Shown here piece by piece: positions 41,992 to 50,279 of a stretch of 50,279 nt of DNA. The DNA comes from an uncultured Pelagibacteraceae bacterium. GTDB lineage: Bacteria; Pseudomonadota; Alphaproteobacteria; Pelagibacterales; Pelagibacteraceae. The position numbers and the translations under genes are program-made. A model generated the notes under the pieces. That model made no database searches and had not been told where the DNA came from. It saw nothing but the letters and a program-made list of their open reading frames with translations. How positions within the stretch are numbered: position 1 is the first letter of the stretch; each line of letters starts with the position of its first letter. The stretch lies in NCBI GenBank assembly GCA_902579105.1, contig CACHFM010000009.1:1-50279 (forward strand), given 5' to 3'.

Positions 41992-42555
41992 ATGAAAGAA
42001 CACGCAGTACTTAAAAATATCAATGATTTTGATAATAAATCACTATTAATAGTTGATGATGATAATCCATTTCGTGAAAGATTAGCTAGAGCAATGGAAA
42101 AAAAAGGTTTTGATGTTTTTCAAGCTGAGAGTGTAAAAAAAGGAATAGAATCGGTAAAAACTAAAAAACCAGGTTTTGCAGTAGTTGATTTAAGACTAGC
42201 TGACGGCAATGGTTTAGAGGTTGTTAAGGAAATTCAGTCAACAAATAATGATAGTAGAATTATTATGTTAACTGGATATGGAAACATTCCAACTGCTGTT
42301 GCGGCAATTAAAGAAGGAGCGATAGATTATCTTGCAAAACCAGCGGATGCAGAGGATGTTGAAAAAGCATTATTAGCTGATCCTGAAAAAAAAGCTTCTC
42401 CACCAGAAAATCCAATGTCTGCAGATAGAGTAAAGTGGGAACATATACATAGAGTATTCGAGTTGTGTAACAGAAATGTTTCTGAAACTGCTAGAAGATT
42501 AAAAATGCACAGAAGAACTCTTCAAAGAATTCTTTCTAAAAGATCTCCTAGATAA
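41992..42555 (+). CDS. regA: RegA/ActR/PrrA-family response regulator
   Basis: Redox-type global regulator in alphaproteobacteria. 187 residues. Receiver domain with acidic D22-D24, phosphoacceptor D66 (AVVDLRLADGNGL), T94 and K116 (YLAKPAD); a proline-containing linker (SPPENPMSADRV); and a C-terminal Fis-type helix-turn-helix (NVSETARRLKMHRRTLQRIL, 162-181) that is nearly invariant in RegA homologues. The sensor kinase RegB and the senC gene usually next to it are not here. Converges with bioY with an 8-bp overlap. Confidence 0.93.
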   Translation: MKEHAVLKNINDFDNKSLLIVDDDNPFRERLARAMEKKGFDVFQAESVKKGIESVKTKKPGFAVVDLRLADGNGLEVVKEIQSTNNDSRIIMLTGYGNIPTAVAAIKEGAIDYLAKPADAEDVEKALLADPEKKASPPENPMSADRVKWEHIHRVFELCNRNVSETARRLKMHRRTLQRILSKRSPR

Positions 42556-43099
42556 AATTTCTTATCTTAATAATTTTTTTTGTTATTAATGCTAAAAGTA
42601 AAATTTTAAAAGCTTCAGCTAATAAAAAAGGCTTTGCTCCAAGTTCAAAAATTGGTTTATCCCATCCTATAAGTGTTCCAAGCCACAATAATCCCAATAC
42701 ATAAATTGTAGATGTCGCAATCAAAAGTTTTGTTAAAATTAAAATAATATTATCTTCATTATTTATTTTTGAAGCTAAAAAACTAGCTACTAAAAAACCA
42801 ATTAAGTATCCCATGGTAGGGCCTGTAAAATATACTAGTCCAACCCCTTTTTCAGGAGAATTTGAAAAAACTGGTAATCCAATAATTCCTTCAAATAAGT
42901 ATAAACCAACACTAGCTAATCCAATTTTGTATCCAAAACTAACTCCTAAAAATAAAACCATAAATGTTTGCATGGTCATTGGAACTGGATAAAAAGGTAT
43001 TTTAATCTTTGCAGAAATAGTTAAAGCTATTGAGCCAAGTATTACCGCTAATAATGATTTAATTATTTTTGATTGTTGTATATTTTTAGTTAGCTCCAT
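42548..43099 (-). CDS. bioY: Biotin transporter BioY
   Basis: Substrate-binding membrane subunit (S component) of an ECF-type biotin importer. About 183 residues from the ATG at 43099; a TTG at 43126 would add nine residues and looks less likely. Family motifs: IPFYPVPMTMQTFMVLFLG, ASVGLYLFEGIIGLPVF, GPTMGYLIGFLVA, and LGTLIGW..AKPFLLAEAFKILL. No ATPase or transmembrane ECF genes (bioM, bioN) are adjacent; solitary BioY proteins can work alone or with a shared ECF module. Confidence 0.92.
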   Translation of the reverse strand: MELTKNIQQSKIIKSLLAVILGSIALTISAKIKIPFYPVPMTMQTFMVLFLGVSFGYKIGLASVGLYLFEGIIGLPVFSNSPEKGVGLVYFTGPTMGYLIGFLVASFLASKINNEDNIILILTKLLIATSTIYVLGLLWLGTLIGWDKPIFELGAKPFLLAEAFKILLLALITKKIIKIRNFI

Positions 43100-43171
43100 A
43101 TTTAATAATAGTCTTATTTTTGGCAATAATCTAGCAATAAATATTAATTGTTATTAACCAAACTATATTTT

Positions 43172-43201
43172 TTTACATATAGATGTTATTACCTTTATAA
43201 T
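43172..43201 (+). promoter_or_regulatory. Promoter of polA with -10 box adjacent to the start codon
   Basis: TTTACA (43172-43177), 18-bp spacer, consensus TATAAT (43196-43201). Six bases (ATTTTA) separate the -10 box from the polA ATG at 43208, predicting a leaderless transcript. No ribosome-binding sequence is visible. Confidence 0.55.
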
Positions 43202-43207
43202 ATTTTA

Positions 43208-45982
43208 ATGAATAAAATTCAAAAAACAGATCACTTCTACCTGATTGATGGTTCGGGATATATTTTTAGGGCCTATTATGCGTTGCCACCGTTAACTAGA
43301 AAAAGTGATGGACTTCCAACAGGTGCTGTTAGTGGATTTTGTTCTATGCTTTTCAAACTTCTTGAAGATTCAAAATCAGATCAAAATTTACAAAAACCTA
43401 CTCATTTTGCAGTAATTTTTGATTCAGCAAGAAAAACATTTAGAAATGATATTTATGTTGATTATAAAGCTAATCGATCAGAAGCTCCTGATGATTTAGC
43501 TCCACAATTTGAATATATCAGAAAGTCTGTACTAGCTTTTAACTTACCTTCTGTCGAACTTCCTAATTATGAGGCTGATGATTTAATAGCAACTTATGTT
43601 GATAAAATACTAGAAAAAGGTGCAAAAGTTACCATTGTTTCATCAGATAAAGATTTAATGCAACTATATAAAAAAGATGTTCGGATTTTTGATCCTATGA
43701 AAAATAAATTTGTTTCGGAGGAAGATATAATAAAAAAATTTGGTGTTGATGCTAACAAGGTGATTGATGTCCAATCTCTTGCTGGTGATAGTAGCGATAA
43801 TGTACCAGGTGTTCCAGGTATAGGAGTTAAAACTGCTGCAGAATTAATTAATAAATATGGAACATTGGAAAAACTTTTAAAATTTGCGCATGAAATAAAA
43901 CAAAATAAAAGAAGGGAAACCTTAATAGAAAATAAAGAAAAGGCATTAATTAGTAAAAAGCTTGTTACACTAAAACATGACAGTCCAATTATTAAGGAAT
44001 TAAGTGAGTTTAAATTAAAAGAAATAGATAAAGATAAATTATATAAATTTTTAAGAGAAATGGAATTTAATAGATTATTAAGTTCAGCTATCTCAACTTA
44101 TGGAGAACCTGAATTATCAAATTCTACATTAGATATTAAGAATCTGGAAAAACAAAAACCAATTAATAATAAAAATTATTATTTAATTACTGATGCAGAT
44201 CAAATTGATGAATGGATAAAAGAGGCTGAAGAAGTAGGTGAGGTTGCTGTAGATACAGAAACAAGCTCACTGGATCCACATCAAGCAGATTTAATTGGTA
44301 TTTCACTATGTTCAAAAATTGGTAAAGCTTGTTATATTCCAATTGGCCATAAGTCTAAAATATCTATTAACAAAAATGATGTTATTAAAAAGTTAAAACC
44401 TTTATTAGAAGATCCAAGTGTTAAGAAAATTGGTCAGAATATAAAATTTGATTTCATCGTTTTGTTTAAATGTGGAATTATTATTTCACCTATGGAAGAT
44501 ACAATGTTGATGTCATATGTTTTAGATGCAGGGAAAAATAGACATAATATGGATACATTATCGGAAATTCATCTAGGACATAAAACAATTTCTTTTAAAG
44601 AAATAGTGGGAACTGGAAAAAAACAAATTAATTTTAGTGAAGTAGAAATTGATAAAGCAAAAGATTATGCTGCTGAGGATGCGGACGTTACTTTTAGATT
44701 GTATAAGAAATTTATGAAAAATTTAAAATTAGAAAAAATGATTAATATTTATGAAATATTTGAAAAGCCATTGATAAAAATTCTTGCTTTTATGGAAATG
44801 GAAGGAATTGAAATTGATAGTAAATTTTTGAAATCTCTTTCGTTAAAATTTGAAAAAAAAATTAAAAATTTAGAAAAAGAAATTTTTAAAATTTCTAAAA
44901 AAGATTTTAATATAGCTTCACCCAAACAATTAGGTGAGATAATTTACAATGATCTTAAGATTGCAGGATTAAAAAAAACTAAAAAAGGAAGTTTTGCCAC
45001 AAGCGCAAGTGTTTTAGAGGATTTAGCATTTAAAGGACATAAATTTCCAAAGTTAGTTTTAGATTGGAGACAGATTTCAAAATTAAAAAATACCTATTCT
45101 GAAACACTGCCTGAACATGTTAATCCAAAAACAAAAAGGGTTCATACATCTTTTCTATTGGCAGCAACAACTACTGGTCGATTGGCATCTAGTGACCCTA
45201 ATCTTCAAAATATACCAATAAAATCAGAGGACGGAAAAGATATTAGGAAAGCTTTTACTGCAAAGAAAGGACATTTGTTGATTTCTGCTGATTACAATCA
45301 AATAGAGATGAGAATTCTAGCTGACCTTGCGGATGTTAAAGAGCTTAAAAAAGCTTTTCAAAATAATGAAGACATTCATTCTTTAACAGCTAGTCAGATT
45401 TTTAATGTTGATATTAAGAAAATTGATCAAGATCAAAGAAGAAAGGCTAAAGCCATAAATTTTGGAATTATTTATGGAATATCTCAATATGGTTTAGCAA
45501 AACAAATTAATGTTTCTAATTATGAGGCAGAGGAATTTTTAAAAGCATATTTTTCTAAATTTCCTGAGATTAAGATTTATATGGATAATACAATTAAATT
45601 TTGTAGAAAAAGTGGATATGTAAATAATATATTTGGTAGACGATCTTATTTTAATGGAATTAATGATAAAAATTTTAATGTTAGAAATTTTCAAGAACGT
45701 GCAGCTATTAATGCTCCAATTCAAGGATCAGCATCAGAAATTATGCGTTTAGCAATGATAAGATTAGATAAAAAATTAAATGAACATAAAAATATAAAAT
45801 CAAAAATGTTATTACAGATCCATGATGAATTAATTTTTGAAGTTCCTAAAAACGATCAAAACACAACGATAAAAATTATAAAAAATGAAATGAATAGTGT
45901 GGTTAAAAGTGAATATCATTCTTTTTCCATACCATTAACCGTTGATGTAAATATTGGGGATAACTGGGGCATACTTCATTAA
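43208..45982 (+). CDS. polA: DNA polymerase I
   Basis: Repair and Okazaki-fragment-processing polymerase. About 924 residues from the ATG at 43208, where MNKIQKTDHFYLIDGSGYIF aligns with the usual PolA start; a longer frame from a TTG at 43148 is not credible. 5'-3' exonuclease domain (DSARKTFRNDIY, YEADDLIATY, DKDLMQL, GDSSDNVPGVPGIG), an intact 3'-5' proofreading domain (VAVDTETSSLDP, DAEDVT-type AAEDADVTFRLYKK), and the polymerase domain (TTGRLASSDPNLQNIP, ADYNQIEMRILA, RRKAKAINFGIIYG, LQIHDELIFEVP). All three activities appear complete. Confidence 0.97.
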   Translation: MNKIQKTDHFYLIDGSGYIFRAYYALPPLTRKSDGLPTGAVSGFCSMLFKLLEDSKSDQNLQKPTHFAVIFDSARKTFRNDIYVDYKANRSEAPDDLAPQFEYIRKSVLAFNLPSVELPNYEADDLIATYVDKILEKGAKVTIVSSDKDLMQLYKKDVRIFDPMKNKFVSEEDIIKKFGVDANKVIDVQSLAGDSSDNVPGVPGIGVKTAAELINKYGTLEKLLKFAHEIKQNKRRETLIENKEKALISKKLVTLKHDSPIIKELSEFKLKEIDKDKLYKFLREMEFNRLLSSAISTYGEPELSNSTLDIKNLEKQKPINNKNYYLITDADQIDEWIKEAEEVGEVAVDTETSSLDPHQADLIGISLCSKIGKACYIPIGHKSKISINKNDVIKKLKPLLEDPSVKKIGQNIKFDFIVLFKCGIIISPMEDTMLMSYVLDAGKNRHNMDTLSEIHLGHKTISFKEIVGTGKKQINFSEVEIDKAKDYAAEDADVTFRLYKKFMKNLKLEKMINIYEIFEKPLIKILAFMEMEGIEIDSKFLKSLSLKFEKKIKNLEKEIFKISKKDFNIASPKQLGEIIYNDLKIAGLKKTKKGSFATSASVLEDLAFKGHKFPKLVLDWRQISKLKNTYSETLPEHVNPKTKRVHTSFLLAATTTGRLASSDPNLQNIPIKSEDGKDIRKAFTAKKGHLLISADYNQIEMRILADLADVKELKKAFQNNEDIHSLTASQIFNVDIKKIDQDQRRKAKAINFGIIYGISQYGLAKQINVSNYEAEEFLKAYFSKFPEIKIYMDNTIKFCRKSGYVNNIFGRRSYFNGINDKNFNVRNFQERAAINAPIQGSASEIMRLAMIRLDKKLNEHKNIKSKMLLQIHDELIFEVPKNDQNTTIKIIKNEMNSVVKSEYHSFSIPLTVDVNIGDNWGILH

Positions 45983-45992
45983 TTTAATAAGA

Positions 45993-46021
45993 TTGCCCAA
46001 TTTAGAACAATTTAGTATTTT
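45993..46021 (+). promoter_or_regulatory. Candidate promoter of chvI-chvG
   Basis: TTGCCC (45993-45998), 17-bp spacer and TATTTT (46016-46021), in the 49-bp gap after polA. The start codon follows 10 bp after the -10 box, giving a leader of only a few bases. A second TATATA at 46022-46027 lies even closer to the ATG. No Shine-Dalgarno is visible apart from AAAGA directly against the ATG. Confidence 0.35.
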
Positions 46022-46031
46022 TATATAAAGA

Positions 46032-46739
46032 ATGCATAAACAAACTATAGCTTTAATTGATGATGATAGAAATATCCTAACAAGTTTAAGTATCGCTTTA
46101 GAAAAAGAAGGATTTAAAATTCAAACTTATATTGATGGAGAAAGTGCATTAATTGGATTAATAAGAACCCCACCTGATTTAGCTGTAATAGATATCAAGA
46201 TGCCTAAAATGGATGGAGAAGAATTACTTAAGAAACTTAGAAAAAAAACATCTATGCCAGTAATTTTTTTAACATCAAAAGATGAAGAAATTGATGAGTT
46301 GCTAGGTTTAAAATTAGGAGCAAATGATTTTGTAAAAAAATCTGGTGGATTTTCTATTAAAGTATTGATTGAAAGAATTAGAGTGCAATTAAGAAAAAAT
46401 GAGTCGAATAGTATTTTAGAAGAAAATAAAAGCATAATCTCTCATGGAAAATTAAAGTTAGACCCATCACAACTTGAATGTGAGTGGAATGGAAAACAAT
46501 TACCAGATAAATTAACAACTACAGAGTTTTTAATTGTTAAAGAGTTAGCTAAAAGACCAGGAATTATTAAAGAAAGAGCTCAATTAATGGATATTGCTTA
46601 CCGAGAAGATACAGATATTGAGGATCGAACTATTGATAGTCATGTCAAAAGAATTAGAAAGAAATTTAAAAAAGTAGACTCTGATTTTTCAGCTATTGAA
46701 ACTAGGTATGGTAGTGGATATAGATGGAATGTTAGCTGA
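46032..46739 (+). CDS. chvI: ChvI-type OmpR-family response regulator
   Basis: DNA-binding regulator partnered with ChvG, controlling envelope, acid and nutrient responses in alphaproteobacteria. 235 residues: receiver domain with D11-D12, phosphoacceptor D54 (AVIDIKMPKMDGEELL), T81 and K102; winged-helix DNA-binding domain from about 140 (LTTTEFLIVKELAKRPG, RTIDSHVKRIRKKF, IETRYGSGYRW). Stop and chvG start overlap by one base (TGATG), so the pair is coupled. Confidence 0.93.
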   Translation: MHKQTIALIDDDRNILTSLSIALEKEGFKIQTYIDGESALIGLIRTPPDLAVIDIKMPKMDGEELLKKLRKKTSMPVIFLTSKDEEIDELLGLKLGANDFVKKSGGFSIKVLIERIRVQLRKNESNSILEENKSIISHGKLKLDPSQLECEWNGKQLPDKLTTTEFLIVKELAKRPGIIKERAQLMDIAYREDTDIEDRTIDSHVKRIRKKFKKVDSDFSAIETRYGSGYRWNVS

Positions 46740-48280
46740 TGTTTAGTAAATACTTAAAAAGTTTATCAATATTAAAAAAGTTTTTATTTATAAATTTTAT
46801 TATTTTTACAATAATTGCATTATTTACAATTATATATCTGAATAATGTTCAGCCCAATTTAATTAAAAAAAAATCTGTAAATCATATAAATATTATTGAT
46901 AATACTATTGATAATATTCTAAGATTGGATGTAAAATTTGTTGAAGATGATATTAGAAAATTTTTATTTTCAACAAGATTTATATTTCAAAATTTAGATA
47001 GAGTAATTTTTTTTAATAAGAATTTGGATCTTATTGGTGATACTGATACTTTGGATCTTGATCCTAGATCTTTTTCAACAAGACTGAATAAAATTGAATT
47101 TGAGAGTTTAAATGAAAAAGAAACAAATCAAACTACTGAAAAAGATGAAAAAGATATTGAAAAAAATAAACCTATATCTTTTAAAAATATTTTTGAAGAA
47201 TATTTAAACTCAAATGAAAATGGAAAACCTTATACATTTATTCAAGAAAATTTTAATCAATTTAAATTAACAACTATTAAAAATGTAAAAAAAGATGGAG
47301 AAAATATCGGTTATATTGCAATAACCGAGAATGCAAGTGATATTAAAACTGCGATAGATGAACGAAAAGCTTTTGTTTTTAGAACTGCAATTTCTGTAGG
47401 TTTTGTTATTTTAATTTTTTCTTTTGTTTTAAGCAGATATTTTATTAAACCTATACAGAATTTGGTAAACTATACAAAAATTATAAGAGAAAAAAGTCAA
47501 ATAAAAATTAGTATTGAAAATTTAAAAAATCGAAATGATGAATTGGGACTTTTGTCTAATTCATTAGATGATATGACTAATGAATTAAAAAAAAGAGTTA
47601 CACAAGCTGAAAATTTTTCAACGGATCTTGTACATGAAATAAGAAATCCACTGGCATCTTTAAAGAGTGCATCTGAAATTTTGAAAGATGCAAATGATAC
47701 TGGTCAAAGATTAAAATTATTAGATATCCTTAGTCATGACGTTCAAAGAATTGAAAGGTTGATTACTGATTACTCTCAAATGTTAAAAGATGAAGTTGCA
47801 CTTAGTAAAGAAAAAATGAAAAAAATTAATATTGATCCAATAATTCAATCTGTTGTTGATGATTATAATAGTATTCATAATGTAAAAAATGAAATTGACA
47901 TAAATTATGAAAATGATGGCAATAGTGAATATTTTATTAATGGTATAGAAAATAGAATTGAGCAAATTATTGCAAATTTATTAGATAATTCAATATCATT
48001 TAGTGAAAAGGGAGCAAAAATTTTTGTAAGTATATCAACTTCTCCTGATAAAAATATTAAAGTTAAAATTATTGATGAAGGTCAAGGTTTTAAAGAAAAA
48101 GATACTTCTAAAATATTTAAGAGATTTTACAGCAATAGACCTGATAAATTTGGAGAACATTCTGGTCTTGGATTGAATATCGTAAAGAATTTAGTTGATT
48201 TACATGAGGGCGAAATTACCGCATCTAATAGAGTCAATAATATCGGTGCTGTAATAGAAATAAAATTTCCAACAGCTTAA
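46739..48280 (+). CDS. chvG: ChvG-type sensor histidine kinase
   Basis: Inner-membrane sensor of the ChvG-ChvI pair. 513 residues: first membrane segment about 13-34, periplasmic sensor region to about 212 with a highly charged stretch (ETNQTTEKDEKDIEKNK), second membrane segment about 215-234, HAMP region, then the kinase core with phospho-acceptor H299 (DLVHEIRNPLASLKS), N box EQIIANLLDNS, IIDEGQGF and GLGLNIVKNL. HPr kinase and PTS genes that often follow chvG in larger alphaproteobacteria are missing; ahcY follows after 42 bp. Confidence 0.92.
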   Translation: MFSKYLKSLSILKKFLFINFIIFTIIALFTIIYLNNVQPNLIKKKSVNHINIIDNTIDNILRLDVKFVEDDIRKFLFSTRFIFQNLDRVIFFNKNLDLIGDTDTLDLDPRSFSTRLNKIEFESLNEKETNQTTEKDEKDIEKNKPISFKNIFEEYLNSNENGKPYTFIQENFNQFKLTTIKNVKKDGENIGYIAITENASDIKTAIDERKAFVFRTAISVGFVILIFSFVLSRYFIKPIQNLVNYTKIIREKSQIKISIENLKNRNDELGLLSNSLDDMTNELKKRVTQAENFSTDLVHEIRNPLASLKSASEILKDANDTGQRLKLLDILSHDVQRIERLITDYSQMLKDEVALSKEKMKKINIDPIIQSVVDDYNSIHNVKNEIDINYENDGNSEYFINGIENRIEQIIANLLDNSISFSEKGAKIFVSISTSPDKNIKVKIIDEGQGFKEKDTSKIFKRFYSNRPDKFGEHSGLGLNIVKNLVDLHEGEITASNRVNNIGAVIEIKFPTA

Positions 48281-48322
48281 TCTTAACTTGATTAATTGTT
48301 TTGTTGTTGTTAGAAAGCTGCG

Positions 48323-49609
48323 ATGGAAGATTATAAAGTAAAGAATATCTCAGAAGCAGAATTTGGAAGAAAAGAAATCTCATTAGCTGAAACTGAAATG
48401 CCAGGACTTATGGCTTTAAGGAAAGAATATAAGGGTAAAAGTCCACTAAAAGGTGCAAGAATATTGGGTTGTTTACATATGACAATTCAGACAGCAGTTT
48501 TAATTGAAACTTTGGTAGATTTAGGAGCAGAAGTTAGATGGTCTTCATGTAATATATTTTCAACTCAAGATCATGCAGCAGCAGCAATTGCTAAAGCGGG
48601 AATACCTGTATTTGCATGGAAGGGAGAAACTGAAGAAGAGTATTGGTGGTGTGTAAAACAAACGATAGAAGGAAAAAAAGATTGGAAACCTAACATGATT
48701 TTAGACGATGGTGGAGATCTTACAGCTCTAATGCACAAAGAGTATAAAGATTTACTTAAAGATATAAAAGGCTTAAGTGAGGAGACAACAACTGGTGTTT
48801 TAGCTCTGAAAAAAATGGAGGAGCAAGGAACTTTATTAGTTCCAGCAATTAACGTAAATGACTCAGTAACAAAATCAAAATTTGATAATTTGTATGGATG
48901 TAGAGAAAGTTTAGTAGATGGAATAAAAAGAGCAACAGATGTTATGATGTCAGGTAAAGTTGCAATAGTTGCTGGATTTGGTGACGTTGGAAAAGGAAGC
49001 GCAGCATCATTAAGACAAAGCGGTGCTAGAGTTATGGTTACAGAAACTGACCCAATCTGCGCTCTTCAAGCAGCTATGGAAGGTTATGAAGTCGTTTTAA
49101 TGGATGAAATGATAGGCCATGCAGACATTGTTGTTACAGCTACAGGAAATAAAGATATAGTAACAGCTGATCATATGAGAGCAATGAAAGATAGATCAAT
49201 TTTATGTAATATTGGTCATTTTGATAATGAAATCCAAGTTGAGGCTTTAAAAAATTATAAATGGGACGAAATAAAACCACAAGTTCATGAAATTACTTTT
49301 CCAGATGAAAAAAGAATTATTTTATTAGCTGAAGGTAGACTTGTAAATCTTGGATGTGCAACTGGTCACCCTAGTTTTGTAATGAGTGCATCATTTACAA
49401 ATCAAGTTACTGCTCAAATAGAATTATGGAATAATTCAGAAAAATATGAAAAAAAAGTTTATGTACTTCCTAAACATCTGGATGAAAAAGTTGCAAGACT
49501 TCACTTAGAAAAGGTTGGTGCTAAATTAACACCTTTATCAAAAGATCAAGCTGATTATATTAGTGTTAAAACTGAAGGACCTTATAAGCCAGATGCCTAT
49601 CGCTATTAA
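48323..49609 (+). CDS. ahcY: S-adenosylhomocysteine hydrolase
   Basis: Splits S-adenosylhomocysteine to homocysteine and adenosine, removing the methyltransferase product inhibitor and closing the methyl cycle. 428 residues, like the eukaryotic length and shorter than many bacterial forms of about 465. [56 protein letters not shown]-binding [35 protein letters not shown] and the C-terminal KPDAYRY (inter-subunit NAD contacts) are all present. The preceding gap has AGAAAG ahead of the ATG as a possible ribosome-binding site. Confidence 0.97.
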   Translation: MEDYKVKNISEAEFGRKEISLAETEMPGLMALRKEYKGKSPLKGARILGCLHMTIQTAVLIETLVDLGAEVRWSSCNIFSTQDHAAAAIAKAGIPVFAWKGETEEEYWWCVKQTIEGKKDWKPNMILDDGGDLTALMHKEYKDLLKDIKGLSEETTTGVLALKKMEEQGTLLVPAINVNDSVTKSKFDNLYGCRESLVDGIKRATDVMMSGKVAIVAGFGDVGKGSAASLRQSGARVMVTETDPICALQAAMEGYEVVLMDEMIGHADIVVTATGNKDIVTADHMRAMKDRSILCNIGHFDNEIQVEALKNYKWDEIKPQVHEITFPDEKRIILLAEGRLVNLGCATGHPSFVMSASFTNQVTAQIELWNNSEKYEKKVYVLPKHLDEKVARLHLEKVGAKLTPLSKDQADYISVKTEGPYKPDAYRY

Positions 49610-50048
49610 AAATAGCAAGATAGATATTTCCTCTGAAAAACATACTAAAAAAATAGCTGAAGAATTTTCAAATTATTTAAAAGGTGGTGAAATAATTTTT
49701 TTTTATGGTGAAATGGGGGTTGGAAAAACTACATTTATTAGATATTTAATTAATCAGTTTCAAAAAAATCAAAATTTAAAGCTTACAGAAGTAACAAGTC
49801 CAACTTTTAATTTATTAAACGAGTATCAAGTTAATGATTTGGTTATTAAGCATTATGATTTATTTAGATTAAAAGATAAATTAGAAATAAAAAATTTAGA
49901 TATTTTTGAAAATAGTAAAAATTCCATAACCCTTATAGAATGGCCACAATTGATTGATAAAGAAAAATCAATTAAGTCAATAAATTTACATTTTAATTAT
50001 GAAGATGAGTTGAGCAATAGATCTATAACAATTAATGGTTTAAGTTAA
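49593..50048 (+). CDS. tsaE: tRNA threonylcarbamoyladenosine biosynthesis ATPase TsaE
   Basis: P-loop ATPase required with TsaB/TsaD for the t6A37 modification of ANN-decoding tRNAs. About 151 residues from the ATG at 49593, which overlaps the ahcY end by 17 bp; a GTG 30 bp further upstream is less likely. Walker [27 protein letters not shown] and IKHYDLFRL, and IEWP near the end are diagnostic. Located between ahcY and an amgK-like gene. Confidence 0.93.
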   Translation: MPIAIKNSKIDISSEKHTKKIAEEFSNYLKGGEIIFFYGEMGVGKTTFIRYLINQFQKNQNLKLTEVTSPTFNLLNEYQVNDLVIKHYDLFRLKDKLEIKNLDIFENSKNSITLIEWPQLIDKEKSIKSINLHFNYEDELSNRSITINGLS

Positions 50049-50059
50049 AAACCAATAAT

Positions 50060-50279
50060 ATGAAATTTTTAAAAAAATTTAAAAAAATTCAAGGGGATGC
50101 TTCATTTAGAAAGTTTTATAGAAATAAAAAAAATAATTCAATAGTTGTAGTTGCAAATAAAGAAAAAAATAAAAATCTTCTTACATATGATGCTATTAAT
50201 AAAATTTTAATTAAGAATAAAATCTTAGCACCAAAATTATTAAATGAAAATTATTTTAGTAATTATATAGAAATTCAAG
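50060..50279 (+). CDS. Aminoglycoside phosphotransferase-fold kinase, AmgK-like (3' truncated)
   Basis: Starts at ATG 50060, 11 bp after the tsaE stop, and runs off the window; 73 residues are visible. The N-terminal QGDASFRKFYR matches the GDASFRRYFR-type signature of the phosphotransferases that lie beside tsaE in many alphaproteobacteria. Characterised AmgK phosphorylates the anomeric carbon of MurNAc/GlcNAc in peptidoglycan recycling. The catalytic loop lies outside the window, so the specific activity is inferred. Confidence 0.72.
   Translation, partial: MKFLKKFKKIQGDASFRKFYRNKKNNSIVVVANKEKNKNLLTYDAINKILIKNKILAPKLLNENYFSNYIEIQ

Noticed and set aside
43148..43207. Extra 20 residues at the N-terminus of PolA from a TTG codon
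   Set aside because: The extension has no family counterpart, and a consensus -10 box lies inside it; ATG 43208 fits the PolA family start.
48288..48316. TTGATT-17-TAGAAA as a leaderless promoter for ahcY
   Set aside because: The -10 match is poor, and the AGAAAG part is equally well explained as a ribosome-binding site.

Overview
The window is a strongly A+T-rich, extremely gene-dense piece of chromosome. It looks like a streamlined marine alphaproteobacterium of the SAR11 / Candidatus Pelagibacter type. This is inferred from Lys/Ile/Asn-rich proteins, very short spacers, frequent 1-4 bp gene overlaps, a class I lysyl-tRNA synthetase, RegA- and ChvI/ChvG-type regulators, a SAM-II riboswitch in front of metX, and F1-ATPase genes separate from F0. 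The genes are chromosomal housekeeping genes. I see no insertion sequence, phage, CRISPR array, tRNA or rRNA. No gene-free stretch exceeds 300 bases; the longest, about 190 bp at 28588-28777, holds a promoter and a riboswitch.

Layout. (1) 1-12685 (+): a TCA-cycle run, sdhA (5'-truncated by the window edge)-sdhB-mmsA-mdh-sucC-sucD-sucA-sucB-lpdA, covering 2-oxoglutarate to oxaloacetate plus a CoA-acylating semialdehyde dehydrogenase. (2) 12708-19559 (+): priA, then the F1-ATPase operon atpHAGDC. (3) 19552-28587 (-): two linked minus-strand groups. rplU-rpmA-obgE-proB-proA-nadD-rsfS-ctpA-rppH covers ribosome assembly, proline and NAD synthesis, a periplasmic protease and RNA decay. Upstream of it, metX-metW-gloB starts methionine synthesis behind a SAM-II riboswitch. 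(4) 28778-30756 (+): hisC-tyrA, aromatic/histidine amino acid synthesis. (5) 30753-34307 (-): trkH-ampG-like-NlpC/P60, potassium uptake and probable murein-peptide recycling. (6) 34398-37930 (+): lysK, pyrD, rpmB and a VUT/YhhQ-type transporter. (7) 37927-41843 (-): a polyamine block of PLP decarboxylase, deoxyhypusine-synthase-like enzyme, PhzF-like protein and agmatinase-like ureohydrolase. (8) 41992-50279: regA (+), bioY (-), polA (+), chvI-chvG (+), ahcY (+), tsaE (+) and the start of an amgK-like sugar kinase (+).

Nothing here is a clearly new multi-gene system. The points most worth a second look are small-scale: an anti-aptamer hairpin downstream of the SAM-II aptamer; promoter -10 boxes lying directly against the start codons of regA and polA, which suggests leaderless mRNAs; convergent gene pairs that share palindromic TTAA stop codons with no room for a terminator; and a bacterial deoxyhypusine-synthase homologue embedded in a polyamine operon.
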